From contig NZ_QJUM01000020.1 of NCBI RefSeq assembly GCF_004327355.1, positions 61,269 through 125,268 of the forward strand: a DNA stretch of 64,000 bases, given 5' to 3'. Each line of letters starts with the position of its first letter. Position 1 is the first letter of the stretch. The notes beneath the pieces are model-generated. The model ran no database searches and was not told the DNA's origin. It was given only the letters and a program-made list of their open reading frames with translations. The stretch is from Phytopseudomonas dryadis (GTDB taxonomy: Bacteria; Pseudomonadota; Gammaproteobacteria; Pseudomonadales; Pseudomonadaceae). A program made the translations under genes and the position numbers. Positions 45,728-54,365 of this stretch are shown one piece after another.

Positions 45728-45828
45728 GATGGGTTTCACCCATCCTACGTGCTACGAGTCGTAGGATGGGTGAAACCCATCGCACTGCAAAAACTGACCC
45801 AAAGTGCGTAGGATGGGTGCAACCCATC
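45728..45828. repeat. REP cluster upstream of the RAYT gene
   Basis: Three copies of a 21-bp palindromic unit are seen. One reads GATGGGTTTCACCC... at 45728-45748. The other two are in the opposite orientation (GTAGGATGGGTG...ACCCATC) at 45761-45783 and 45808-45828. The first two form an inverted pair 12 bases apart. They match the pair downstream of the transposase gene and are presumably its substrate. Confidence 0.85.
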
Positions 45829-45864
45829 ACATACTTCAAAACCGACCCAAGGAAGGGAACGTTG

Positions 45865-46392
45865 ATGACTGGCTATCGCCGCCACTACCGCGCAGGCGGT
45901 GTGTATTTCTTCACCTTGACGCTCGCCGATCGCCATAGGGATTGGCTGGTTTCCAATATCGATGTCCTACGCCGGAGCGTCCGGGAAGAGCAACGGCGTG
46001 CGCCCTTCGCCTTGCACGCCTGGGTGGTACTGCCTGAGCACCTTCACTTGCTGATGCGCCTACCGGATGGCGACAGTGATTTCTCCAACCGGCTACGGCG
46101 CATCAAGGGCAATTTCTCCCGCCAGATTCCCTTGCCCGCGCACAGGCGGCAAAGCCTGCTAGGCAAGGGGGAGCGCGGTATCTGGCAACGCCGATTCTGG
46201 GAGCATGCCATTCGTGACGAAGAGGATTGGCAGCGGCATATCGATTACATTCATCACAACCCGGTCAAACATGGAATGGTGGATCGGGTACGCGACTGGC
46301 CGTATTCATCCTTCCATGCCTATGTGCAGCGAGGGGACTATCCACTGGATTGGGGATGGGCAGCGGAAGAGGACATCCCGGCCGGGGAGTAA
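45865..46392 (+). CDS. REP-associated tyrosine transposase (RAYT)
   Basis: This 175-residue Y1 transposase of the IS200/IS605-like REP-associated group has the metal-binding H-L-H at 59-61 in P-E-H-L-H-L-L-M. It also has I-W-Q-R-R-F-W-E-H, and the likely nucleophile Tyr128 in H-I-D-Y-I-H-H-N-P-V-K-H-G. GGAAGGGA lies upstream of the ATG at 45865. It is flanked on both sides by REPs of one sequence type, the typical single-copy domesticated arrangement. The frame looks intact. Other REP types in this window differ in sequence and probably depend on other RAYTs. Confidence 0.92.
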   Translation: MTGYRRHYRAGGVYFFTLTLADRHRDWLVSNIDVLRRSVREEQRRAPFALHAWVVLPEHLHLLMRLPDGDSDFSNRLRRIKGNFSRQIPLPAHRRQSLLGKGERGIWQRRFWEHAIRDEEDWQRHIDYIHHNPVKHGMVDRVRDWPYSSFHAYVQRGDYPLDWGWAAEEDIPAGE

Positions 46393-46518
46393 GTTATGGC
46401 GCTATTGATGGGGCGGGCCGCGCAGGTGAAACTCATCATGCATTCCCCGCCATGCCCGTGTGGTACCAGGGCCATTGCCCACAGGATTGCGCATGGGCAA
46501 ATGGGATTTGGCGGCTTT

Positions 46519-46567
46519 GATGGGTTGCACCCATCCTACAGTCCGTAGGATGGGTGCAACCCATCGC
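46519..46567. repeat. Inverted REP pair downstream of the RAYT gene
   Basis: A unit starting GATGGGTTGCACCC (46519-46539) and its reverse complement starting GTAGGATGGGTGCAACC (46545-46567) are separated by five bases, forming a strong hairpin. The sequence type is the same as at 45728-45828. It may also end transcription of the converging VOC gene and the RAYT gene. Confidence 0.85.
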
Positions 46568-46580
46568 TTGAACCAAAGAC

Positions 46581-47006
46581 CTACTTGGCGAACAACTGGC
46601 CGATATCCTTGAAGGCCTTGAATTCCAGGGCGTTGCCGCAGGGGTCGAGGAGGAACATGGTGGCCTGCTCGCCCACCTGGCCCTGGAAGCGTACGTAGGG
46701 CTCGATCACGAACGCCGTCTGCCGTTCCCGCAGGCGCTGCGCCAGGGCTTCCCAGGCCGGCCATTGCAGCACCACGCCGAAATGTGGCACCGGTACGTCG
46801 TGGCCGTCCACCGGGTTGCTGTGGGCCGCTTCCTGATACGCCATCTTCGGCGCTTCGTGGATCACCAACTGGTGGCCGAAGAAATCGAAATCCACCCAGT
46901 GGTCGCTGCTGCGGCCTTCGGCGCAGCCGAAGATCTCGCCATAAAAGTGTCGTGCCTTGGCCAGGTCGTAGACCGGGATGGCCAGGTGAAACGGGGACAA
47001 TGCCAT
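46581..47006 (-). CDS. VOC-family (glyoxalase/dioxygenase superfamily) protein
   Basis: This 141-residue protein has two beta-alpha-beta-beta-beta modules. It begins F-H-L-A-I-P-V-Y-D-L-A-K-A-R-H-F-Y, has candidate metal ligands His8, His75-region P-H-F-G-V-V, and ends with L-L-D-P-C-G-N-A-L-E-F-K (glutamate ligand). The pattern is that of VOC metalloenzymes, but the reaction is unknown. It is divergent from the LysR-type gene at 47113, which is its likely regulator. Confidence 0.88.
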   Translation of the reverse strand: MALSPFHLAIPVYDLAKARHFYGEIFGCAEGRSSDHWVDFDFFGHQLVIHEAPKMAYQEAAHSNPVDGHDVPVPHFGVVLQWPAWEALAQRLRERQTAFVIEPYVRFQGQVGEQATMFLLDPCGNALEFKAFKDIGQLFAK

Positions 47007-47052
47007 ATTCAGGCTCCTTCAGTCGGTACCGGTCGATTTTAGGGTTAATGAT

Positions 47053-47068
47053 TTCGATTGAAAGCGAA
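47053..47068. promoter_or_regulatory. Possible LysR-type binding site
   Basis: TTCG-N8-CGAA lies in the 106-bp AT-rich interval between the divergent VOC and LysR genes, within a T-N11-A frame. Position fits autoregulation plus control of the divergent gene. Sequence support is weak. Confidence 0.3.
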
Positions 47069-47112
47069 TATTATTACGCTCGAGCTCAAATAAAATTGAT
47101 CAGACGTCCGCC

Positions 47113-47979
47113 ATGCTCCGTGAACTGAAAACCTTCATCGCCGTCGCCCGCCACGGCACCTTCGCTGCGGCGGGGCTACGGGTCGGCCTGACCCAGTCCG
47201 CCGTGAGCGCGCAGATGCGCGTGCTGGAACAGGGCCTCGGCGTGCGCCTGTTCGACCGCAGCGGACGCAGCGCGGTGCTGAGCGCCGCTGGCCGTCACGC
47301 CCTGCCACTGGCCGAGCAGATACTTGGCCTGTACGCACGGATGGCCGCGCCCACCGCCCTGGCGGAATGGCGGGGCGAATTGAAGATCGGTGCCATCGCC
47401 AGTGTGCAGACCGGCCTGCTGCCCGAGGCGCTGGTGCGTTTCCGTAGCCAGGCGGCCCAGGTCGAATTGAAACTGGTGCCCGGGGTTTCCCTCGATCTGC
47501 TCGGTCAGGTGGATGCCGGTGAGCTGGATCTGGCCGTGCTGATCCGTCCGCCCTTCGAGCTGCCCAAGGAATTGCTGCAGATCGAGCTGGTGCGCGAACC
47601 TTTCGTGCTGATCGCCCCGCCCGATCTGCCGGGAGACGACCCGCTGCAACTGCTGCGTGAACAGCCGTTCGTACGCTACGACCGGCGTTCCTTCGGCGGC
47701 CGCCAGGTCGAGCGCTTTCTGCGCGAGCAGCGCCTGACCCCGAACGAGGCGCTGGAGCTGGATGAACTGGAAGCCATCGTGCGCATGGTCGAGTGCGGCC
47801 TGGGCGTTTCCCTGATTCCACGGGCCGGGCTGTGGTGCCAGCGGCCTTCGGCCCTGCGCGTGCTGGAGCTGGGCGAGCTCGGCTTTCATCGGCAATTGGT
47901 GGCGATTCTGCGCCGGGCCCAGCGTCAGCCCGCCCTGGAATGGCTGCTGCAGTGCCTCAGAAGGGAAAATGACAATTGA
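47113..47979 (+). CDS. LysR-family transcriptional regulator
   Basis: This 288-residue LysR regulator has the N-terminal winged helix-turn-helix (L-K-T-F-I-A-V-A-R-H-G-T-F-A-A-A-G, then L-T-Q-S-A-V-S-A-Q-M-R-V-L-E). The C-terminal periplasmic-binding-like effector domain has G-A-I-A-S-V-Q-T near residue 94. The VOC gene on the opposite strand is the likely target. The effector is unknown. Its stop codon overlaps the Fur-box-like sequence of the next gene. Confidence 0.9.
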   Translation: MLRELKTFIAVARHGTFAAAGLRVGLTQSAVSAQMRVLEQGLGVRLFDRSGRSAVLSAAGRHALPLAEQILGLYARMAAPTALAEWRGELKIGAIASVQTGLLPEALVRFRSQAAQVELKLVPGVSLDLLGQVDAGELDLAVLIRPPFELPKELLQIELVREPFVLIAPPDLPGDDPLQLLREQPFVRYDRRSFGGRQVERFLREQRLTPNEALELDELEAIVRMVECGLGVSLIPRAGLWCQRPSALRVLELGELGFHRQLVAILRRAQRQPALEWLLQCLRRENDN

Positions 47980-47994
47980 AAATTATTCTCATTG
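47971..47994. promoter_or_regulatory. Fur-box-like sequence upstream of hasI
   Basis: Read on the minus strand this contains AATGAGAATAATTTTC, close to the Fur pattern of repeated NATWAT hexamers. It lies 36-59 bases before the hasI start. Iron-dependent repression of a heme-uptake sigma factor is expected. The exact boundaries are approximate. Confidence 0.7.
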
Positions 47995-48029
47995 GTCGTT
48001 AAGATGCGGCTCCGTCCCGCTCAGGTCAG

Positions 48030-48542
48030 GTGCGTCGATTGTCGGATCTGGATATCAAAGGCCTTTTCCAGCAGCACGCCAGGGCGCTGCAAAGCTTCCT
48101 GCTGCGCAAGAGTCGTGATCCGCAACTGGCGGCCGACCTGGTGCAGGAGAGTTTCCTGCGCCTGACCGAACAGGCCCGGCGCGACCAGATCGACAACTCG
48201 CCCGCGTACCTCTACCGCACCGCCCGCAACCTGTTGATCGACCATCGCCGCCAGCAGGAGCGACGCCGGACGGATCTGGTGAGCGAGGATGTGCTCAATG
48301 CTGTCGAAGATGAGGTCGACAGCCTGGAAGACACGACCGAGAGGCAGCAACGTATGGAGCTGTTGCAGCGTGCGGTTGCCGAACTACCGCCGCGAACCCG
48401 CGAAATCTTTCAGCTCAACCGGATCGACGGCCTGACCCATGCCGAAGTCGCCCGGCGCCTGGCGATCAGCGACAGCTCGGTGCAGAAGCATCTGTCCAGG
48501 GCGCTGGCGCACGTCATGGCGCGCCTGGTCGAACGGCCGTGA
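48030..48542 (+). CDS. hasI: ECF sigma factor of the Has heme system
   Basis: This 170-residue FecI-type extracytoplasmic sigma factor has region 2 (L-A-A-D-L-V-Q-E-S-F-L-R-L and Y-L-Y-R-T-A-R-N-L-L-I-D) and region 4 (L-P-P-R-T-R-E-I-F-Q-L-N-R-I-D-G-L-T-H-A-E-V-A). GTG at 48030 is the best start seen. It is followed by an anti-sigma gene and, beyond a repeat array, by hasR, so it should direct transcription of hasR when the receptor binds heme-loaded HasA. The Fur-like box upstream indicates iron control. Confidence 0.9.
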   Translation: MRRLSDLDIKGLFQQHARALQSFLLRKSRDPQLAADLVQESFLRLTEQARRDQIDNSPAYLYRTARNLLIDHRRQQERRRTDLVSEDVLNAVEDEVDSLEDTTERQQRMELLQRAVAELPPRTREIFQLNRIDGLTHAEVARRLAISDSSVQKHLSRALAHVMARLVERP

Positions 48543-48632
48543 ACGGCAAGGGTGCCGGTGTCGGCAAGCGCTTTTACGGTAAAAGTGCCGCTCAGGCGTC
48601 ATTACCCCTATAAGAGAAACCGAGAGCACGAC

Positions 48633-49610
48633 GTGAATAGCCCAGACCTGCAGGATCGCGGGATACGCCAGGCCGCCGCCGAGTGGACGGTGCGCATGAG
48701 CGACTCGCCGCTTAGCGAGGACGAGCAGCAGGCGCTGCGGGCCTGGCTCGCCCTCGACCCGCGCCATGCCGAGGCGTTGCGCTTCGCCCGTCAGACCTGG
48801 GGCGATCTGGCGGCCCTGCCGGTTGCCGCGCAGGGGGCGCCACGTCGCGCGCCGGCCGCCGCCGTTGCCGTGGCGCGTCCACGCCGGCGGCGTGCGCTGC
48901 GCTGGCTGAGCAGTGCTTCGCTACTGCTGCTATTGGCAGGGTTCGGCTGGTTGCAGGGCCCGGCCCTGTACCTGCCGCTGGTCGCCGATCACCTGACCGC
49001 CAGCGGCGAAGTGCGCACGGTCGAACTGCCCGACGGCAGCCAGGCGACCCTCGACGCGCGCAGCGCCATCCGTCTCGATTACACCGCCCAGGCCCGCCGT
49101 GTGGAACTGCTGGCCGGCTCGGCGATCTTCCAGACCGCCCCCGTGGGCAGGCATGAATCACGGCCCTTCATCGTCGACAGCGCCGGCGGCAAGGCCCAGG
49201 CCCTGGGTACCCGCTTCCTGGTCAGCCGCGATGACGCCGAGCAGGCCTGGGTCGGAGTCATGCAGCACCGCGTCGCGGTCAGCAAGCACAGCCACAGCCT
49301 GATCCTCGAAGAAGGGCAGAGCGCCCGTTACGACGCCGATGGCCATATCGAGCGCCTCGACCTCGACCTGGCGCGCGCCAGCAGCTGGCAGCGCGGGCTG
49401 CTGATCTTCGACCAGGTGCCGCTGGCGCAGGTGGCGCAGCAGCTCAACCGCTACCGCGACGGGCATATCCTGATCGCCGACGGCCAACTGGCGCAACGCA
49501 AGGTCAGCGGCGTATTCCGCCTGGACTCGCTGGACGGCGCCGTCGCCACCCTGACCGGCGAACTGCACGCCCGGCATACCGACCTGCTCGGTGTCAGCCT
49601 GATCTACTGA
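48633..49610 (+). CDS. hasS: FecR-type anti-sigma/signal transducer of the Has system
   Basis: This 325-residue inner-membrane regulator has a cytoplasmic N-terminal FecR domain (A-A-E-W-T-V-R-M-S, then W-L-A-L-D-P-R-H-A-E-A). One membrane helix lies near residues 92-108, and a periplasmic FecR domain follows (V-E-L-P-D-G-S-Q-A-T-L-D-A-R-S). It holds HasI inactive until HasR signals. The GTG at 48633 is used because the domain begins there; the frame upstream carries no family sequence. The gene order hasI-hasS-hasR is that of P. aeruginosa. Confidence 0.9.
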   Translation: MNSPDLQDRGIRQAAAEWTVRMSDSPLSEDEQQALRAWLALDPRHAEALRFARQTWGDLAALPVAAQGAPRRAPAAAVAVARPRRRRALRWLSSASLLLLLAGFGWLQGPALYLPLVADHLTASGEVRTVELPDGSQATLDARSAIRLDYTAQARRVELLAGSAIFQTAPVGRHESRPFIVDSAGGKAQALGTRFLVSRDDAEQAWVGVMQHRVAVSKHSHSLILEEGQSARYDADGHIERLDLDLARASSWQRGLLIFDQVPLAQVAQQLNRYRDGHILIADGQLAQRKVSGVFRLDSLDGAVATLTGELHARHTDLLGVSLIY

Positions 49611-49814
49611 GCGCCGATGCCTGCCGCGCTCAAGGGGCGAGCGTAGCAGCCGGGGGGCGCCTGGCCCTTGCCGGCGTTGCTGGGTCGGACGACGAGCCGT
49701 GCTTGGCCTGCAGGAAGCCTTCGAAATCAAAGAGCGCGCTGCTTGTCGTCTTCCATTCGGCGGATTACGCCTTCGGCCAATACGCCCTACGGGATTCAGA
49801 ATTGCCAGATTCGT
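49611..49814. other. Short non-coding stretch between hasS and the REP array
   Basis: No gene, clear hairpin or regulatory motif is recognised. It leads directly into the six-unit repeat array that separates the Has regulators from hasR. Confidence 0.5.
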
Positions 49815-50479
49815 GTAGAAGCCGCGACCTCGCGGCGAATCGCGGCCATAGCGCGATTTCTGCAACATGGCCACCATCGCATCGCGCCGGGGTCGGCGCT
49901 CCTACATGATCGGTGGTTTGCCGCGACCCCGTAGCCGCGCCCCCGCGGCGAATCGTGGCCATAGCGCGATTTCTGCAACATGGCCACCATCGCATCGCGC
50001 CGGGGTCGGCGCTCCTACATGATCGGTGGTTTGCCGCGATCCCGTAGGAGCCGCGACCTCGCGGCGAATGGTGGCCATAGCGCGATTCTTGCGGCATGGC
50101 CGCCAGCGCATCGCGCCGGGGTCGGCGCTCCTACATGATCGGTAGTTTGCCGCGATCCCGTAGGAGCCGCGACCTCGCGGCGAATGGTGGCCATAGCGCG
50201 ATTTCTGCAGCATGGCCGCCAGCGCATCGCGCCGGGGTCGGCGCTCCTACATGATCGGTGGTTTGCCGCGATCCCGTAGCCGCGCCCCCGCGGCGAATGG
50301 TGGCCATAGTGCGATTTCTGCAGCATGGCCGCCAGCGCATCGCGCCGGGGTCGGCGCTCCTACATGATCGGTGGTTTGCCGCGATCCCGTAGGAGCCGCG
50401 ATCTCGCGGCGAATGGTGGCCATAGCGCGATTCTTGCGGCATGGCCGCCAGCGCATCGCGCCGGGGTCGGCGCTCCTGC
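49815..50479. repeat. Six-unit tandem array of REP pairs between hasS and hasR
   Basis: Units start at 49815, 49931, 50044, 50160, 50276 and 50389, a 113-116 bp period. Each runs from GTAGGAGCCGCG (or GTAGCCGCGCC, three bases shorter), through GCGAATGGTGGCCATA and CGCATCGCGCCGGGGTCGGC, to GCTCCTAC. The spacer ATGATCGGTGGTTTGCCGCG is almost invariant. Each unit is a pair of REP halves in opposite orientation (BIME-like). The final unit ends CTCCTGC. Open frames here are by-products of the repeat. Confidence 0.9.
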
Positions 50480-50613
50480 GTGTGAACCCTGACTCCGCGA
50501 TCTGCTGGGCCACCCGTAGGGCCGTCTCCCGGCTCTCCACCGTTTGCAAACGCCTGTGAAAAAAACTCGAAAATTCCTTACTGAGTTTTCCGGGCTGGAA
50601 CGTCTTGCCTATT

Positions 50614-50632
50614 GATAGTGATTTTCATTACT
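50614..50632. promoter_or_regulatory. Fur box upstream of hasR
   Basis: GATAGTGATTTTCATTACT matches the 19-base Fur consensus at 15 positions by eye. It lies 41-59 bases before the chosen hasR start. The interval 50480-50672 otherwise holds only the presumed HasI-dependent promoter, which I cannot place precisely. Confidence 0.82.
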
Positions 50633-50672
50633 GGAAATACACATAAGAAGCAGGGCAATGGGGAGCGAGGGA

Positions 50673-53672
50673 ATGAGTCATCAAGTAGCCAGGACACTGC
50701 GAGCGCGCCGCTCCGTGCGCCTGGCCGGCAGTCTGGTGGTAGGCGCGACGCTCGCCTTCAGCGGCGCAGCCTGGGCACAGCAGGCCGCCAGCAGCGCGGC
50801 GCAGGCCAGCGCCAGCACCGAGCAGGTCGATTTCGATATTCCCGCGCAGCCGCTGGGGAGCGCTGTGATCGCCTTCGCCGAGCAGGCCGGGATTCAGGTG
50901 TTCTTCGACAGCAGCAAGCTGGCCGGCCTGCACAGCCGCGAACTGCAGGGCCGGCACTCCGCCCAGCAGGGCCTGGATCTGCTGCTCGGCGGCCTGCCGG
51001 TCAGCTACAGCTTCACCGGCGAGCGGCGGGTGAATCTGGAACGGGTGGTGGAGGTGGGGGGGACCCTGGAGATCCAGGCCACCACTATCGAGTCGACCCA
51101 GGACATCGGCAATGAATGGATCTACCAGGCGCCGCGTTCGGTCAGCGTGATCACCCGCGAGCAACTCGACCGCAACCCACCGCGCCACGCCGCCGACATG
51201 CTGGTCGAGACCCCAGGCGTGTACAGCGCGGTGAGTGCCCAGGACCCCGGTCTGTCGGTGAACATCCGCGGCATGCAGGACTTCGGTCGGGTCAATACCA
51301 TGATCGATGGCATGCGCCAGAACTTCAACGAGAATGGCCACCAGCAGCGTAACGGTCAGTTGTATGTCGATTCCGAACTGATCAGCAGCGTGGTGATCGA
51401 GAAGGGCCCGCGTTCCGACGTTACCGGCGCCACGTCGATTGCCGGCAGCGCCAACTTCGGCACGCTGAATGTCGACGATATCATTCTGCCGGGCCAGGAC
51501 ACGGGCGTACGCCTGCGCGGCATGACCGGCCTGGGCGGTTACGGGAATGGCGTGAATTTTATCGGCAGCGCCGCGGTGGCCGGCCGCCTGGGCGACAACC
51601 TGGAACTGCTCGCCGCCCGCAGCCGCCGCAGTTTCGGTGACTATGCACCGGGTTCGCGGCGGGAGAACTTCGATTTCCTCACCTCCGGCGTGCAGGACGG
51701 CCTGGGCGGCGTGACGCAGGTGGTGGATCGCATCAAGTTTTCCGACCAGGAGCAGGACTCGGAACTGTTCAAGGGCCGCCTGATCCTGACGCCGGAGCAG
51801 TCCCTGCAGTTCACCTATGTCGGCACCGACCTCAGCTACAACAACGTTTCGGATCGACGGGTGACCAGCGCGGTGGATGGTTCGGTCATCGACGGTGAAG
51901 AAGCCTGGGCCAAGTTCGGCGATGCCAGTGCGCGCTCGCAGTCCTTCGGCCTGGACTACACCTATGACCCGGATTCGCCGTGGATCGATCTGAAGGCCAA
52001 GGTCTACTACGTCACCACCGAGAACCAGCGTGACACCGCCGCCGGTCGTCCGATCGTCACCGATGGCGTGAATATGACCGAGACCGCCTGGCGTCTGGGC
52101 TACTGCCGGCAGAACCCGATCCCGACGTCCTGGGTGGAGGCATGCGAAGCGGGTCTGGGCAACGAGAGCGAGACGCGCATCGATACCTATGGCTTCACCC
52201 TGGACAATACCGCGCGCTTCGCCCTCGGCGGTGTCGAGGGCTTCAGCTTCAACCACGGCCTGGAGTACTACCAGGACAAGGGCACCTCCAAGACCCGCAG
52301 CGATTACCAGGGTGAAACCATCGCCTCGGCGCAGAACACCCTCAACCCCAATGGCAAGCGCAGCATCGCCAGCGCCTTCGGCAGCCTGACCTTCGAGACC
52401 GAGCAGGTGACCCTTTCTGCCGGCCTGCGTTACGACAGCTACTGGCTGAAGGGCAAGACCCAGCTTCCGGTAACCGACTGGAACTATCGCTCGCGCGCGG
52501 AACTGGTTCAGAGCAACATAGAAACGCAGTTGCAGACCTATATCGCCAATTGCGCGAATCCGAACCTCTCGGATCGCAATCGGCAACGGGCCTGTGATGC
52601 CATACCGACATGGCAGGGCTACCTGGCGGCAGGCCCGGAGAGCGCGCCTTTCTACAATAATGGCCAGTATGCGCCGACCTGGGTGTCCAGTCCGGGCCTG
52701 CGCGAGTATCGCGTGGATGAGCACCTGGACAAGTTCCTGCCCACCCTTTCCGCAGCCTATCGTCCGGCCGACTGGCTGGAGCTCTTCGCCAACTGGGGCA
52801 AGTCCTGGCGTCCACCGGCCCTGACCGAGTCGCTGATGCAGGGCTCGCACCCCGGCGACCCCTTCGCGCGGATGTACCCCAATCCCTATGCCGATCCGGA
52901 AACCTCGCGCAGCTGGGAGGTGGGCTTCAATGTCGAGCATGTCGGGCTGATTCGCCCCGACGATCGTTTCCAGGCCAAGGTCGCCTACTACGACACCCGG
53001 GTCGACAATTACCTGATCACTTCCATGGTCAATACCCTGCCGGGTCGTACCGGTGGCCTGGGCAATACCCTGTTCGTCAACAACCAGGTGCCGATGAACT
53101 TCCGTGGCATCGAGTTCGAGCTCGATTACGACGCCCGGCGCTGGTACACGGGGGTCAACTACACCCATGTGATCGGTGGCGACAACGACATCTGCCAGAA
53201 GGTCTACCCCTTGGGCAGCGACTACAAGGTCGAGGACATGCCACGCGAGGACGGCAGCTATTCGGACTTCCATAACGAAGCCATCGCCGCCGGCTATGCC
53301 TCCTACGAGGCCTACCTGGATGCCCAGGAATCCTGCGCCGGCGACATATTCGGCATGAACAGCGCGCGTAACCTGCCCATGGATCGCGGCAGCTGGGTGG
53401 TCGGCACCCGCTGGTTCAACGAAAGCCTGGAACTGGGCGCCCGGCTGAACTACAGCGCCGCCGGCGGCCCGGAAGACTGGGACTACGACCTGTGGCCCAG
53501 CTATGTCACCTGGGATCTGTTCGCCAGCTACCGGGTCAGCCGCAACCTGCTGCTGCGCGCCACGGTCGAGAACATCCGCGACCGCAGCTACGTCAGCGGC
53601 TACTCCGACATCTTCACCAAATCCTATGGCCCGGGCCGCACCGTCATGGGCGGTTTCGAGCTGCAGTTCTGA
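50673..53672 (+). CDS. hasR: TonB-dependent hemophore/heme receptor HasR
   Basis: This outer-membrane receptor has about 999 residues. A signal peptide ends near A-A-W-A-Q, and an N-terminal STN signalling domain follows (F-D-I-P-A-Q-P-L-G-S-A-V-I-A-F-A). Next come the plug (P-R-S-V-S-V-I-T-R-E-Q-L, then I-R-G-M-Q-D-F-G-R) and a 22-strand barrel ending in aromatic Phe. It takes heme from HasA and transports it with TonB energy; the STN domain contacts HasS. The ATG at 50673 has GAGGGA just upstream; the in-frame ATG at 50658 is an alternative. hasA follows after 114 bp. Confidence 0.92.
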   Translation: MSHQVARTLRARRSVRLAGSLVVGATLAFSGAAWAQQAASSAAQASASTEQVDFDIPAQPLGSAVIAFAEQAGIQVFFDSSKLAGLHSRELQGRHSAQQGLDLLLGGLPVSYSFTGERRVNLERVVEVGGTLEIQATTIESTQDIGNEWIYQAPRSVSVITREQLDRNPPRHAADMLVETPGVYSAVSAQDPGLSVNIRGMQDFGRVNTMIDGMRQNFNENGHQQRNGQLYVDSELISSVVIEKGPRSDVTGATSIAGSANFGTLNVDDIILPGQDTGVRLRGMTGLGGYGNGVNFIGSAAVAGRLGDNLELLAARSRRSFGDYAPGSRRENFDFLTSGVQDGLGGVTQVVDRIKFSDQEQDSELFKGRLILTPEQSLQFTYVGTDLSYNNVSDRRVTSAVDGSVIDGEEAWAKFGDASARSQSFGLDYTYDPDSPWIDLKAKVYYVTTENQRDTAAGRPIVTDGVNMTETAWRLGYCRQNPIPTSWVEACEAGLGNESETRIDTYGFTLDNTARFALGGVEGFSFNHGLEYYQDKGTSKTRSDYQGETIASAQNTLNPNGKRSIASAFGSLTFETEQVTLSAGLRYDSYWLKGKTQLPVTDWNYRSRAELVQSNIETQLQTYIANCANPNLSDRNRQRACDAIPTWQGYLAAGPESAPFYNNGQYAPTWVSSPGLREYRVDEHLDKFLPTLSAAYRPADWLELFANWGKSWRPPALTESLMQGSHPGDPFARMYPNPYADPETSRSWEVGFNVEHVGLIRPDDRFQAKVAYYDTRVDNYLITSMVNTLPGRTGGLGNTLFVNNQVPMNFRGIEFELDYDARRWYTGVNYTHVIGGDNDICQKVYPLGSDYKVEDMPREDGSYSDFHNEAIAAGYASYEAYLDAQESCAGDIFGMNSARNLPMDRGSWVVGTRWFNESLELGARLNYSAAGGPEDWDYDLWPSYVTWDLFASYRVSRNLLLRATVENIRDRSYVSGYSDIFTKSYGPGRTVMGGFELQF

Positions 53673-53700
53673 CAGTGGCCACTGCCTTCGACGGCCACTG
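53673..53700 (+). terminator. Hairpin between hasR and hasA
   Basis: CAGTGGCC, 12 bases, GGCCACTG starts inside the last bases after the hasR stop codon. There is no T-run behind it, so it is more likely a transcript-stabilising or processing hairpin, or a weak attenuator, than a full terminator. Confidence 0.55.
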
Positions 53701-53786
53701 TGGAACCGTGCTGAACATAGCGCGGAAACCGGCATCGAGCGATGCCACCCAGCCGGCGAGACTTCGCCGAACAAGGAGAGAGAAAG

Positions 53787-54350
53787 ATGGCAATTTCCTA
53801 CAGCTACAACAGTAACTACTTCCCCAGTACGTTCACCGGCGGTGACCTTGAGGATCTGCTGCTGGCTTTCCAGGATGTGGGTGTAGATGGTGAACATCCG
53901 GCCAACACCGGTGGTTTCTACACCAACGGCGTGAGTTCCGGTCTCTCTGGCGATACCTATGCATTTGCCAATACCGGCACCAATTTCGCTTTCTCGGCCG
54001 TTGGTGATCTGGCCTACAACTTCAGCGCGCACGCGCTCTACGGCACCCTCCAGCAACTGACCCTGGGTGGCGGCCTGAATGCGGATGGCACCGTGTCGAG
54101 CGCCTTCATCACCTTCGACTTCGGCACCACCCCGCTGGTCGCCACGGCGGCGGAAGGCCGTGACAATGCCGTACACGATGTGATCTGGGGCCTGATGAAC
54201 GGCTCGGTGGAAGGCGCCACCGACAGCGCCGGCACGCCGAACGACGGTGGCCTGCTGGCCGTGCTGGACGCGGCCGGCCTGCTGGACGACGTCATCGTCA
54301 CCACCGGTTCGGCTGCTTTCAGCGAGTCCGAGCTGCTGCTGGCGGCCTGA
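53787..54350 (+). CDS. hasA: Secreted hemophore HasA
   Basis: This 187-residue extracellular heme-binding protein has no N-terminal signal peptide. The C-terminal end (F-S-E-S-E-L-L-L-A-A) is the type I secretion signal read by HasD-HasE-HasF. By alignment with P. aeruginosa HasA from memory, His37 (D-G-E-H-P-A-N) and Tyr77 (G-D-L-A-Y-N) correspond to the axial ligands, with His82 as the tyrosine's partner. The loop between Tyr and His is three residues shorter than usual. AAGGAGAGAG precedes the ATG at 53787. Encoded between its receptor and its exporter. Confidence 0.9.
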   Translation: MAISYSYNSNYFPSTFTGGDLEDLLLAFQDVGVDGEHPANTGGFYTNGVSSGLSGDTYAFANTGTNFAFSAVGDLAYNFSAHALYGTLQQLTLGGGLNADGTVSSAFITFDFGTTPLVATAAEGRDNAVHDVIWGLMNGSVEGATDSAGTPNDGGLLAVLDAAGLLDDVIVTTGSAAFSESELLLAA

Positions 54351-54365
54351 TCGTCGGGCAATGAA

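Noticed and set aside
49815..50479. Possible CRISPR array
   Set aside because: The spacers are conserved rather than unique, the unit is about 116 bp and palindromic, and no cas gene is near.
49765..50549. Series of overlapping small frames encoding repeated R-S-C-R-S-A-D-P-G-A-M-R-W peptides
   Set aside because: They are the translation of a non-coding REP array; period and sequence follow the DNA repeat, not a protein.
50628..54176. 1,180-codon antisense frame over hasR and hasA
   Set aside because: Same cause; it crosses two well-recognised genes and an intergenic hairpin and shows no family features.
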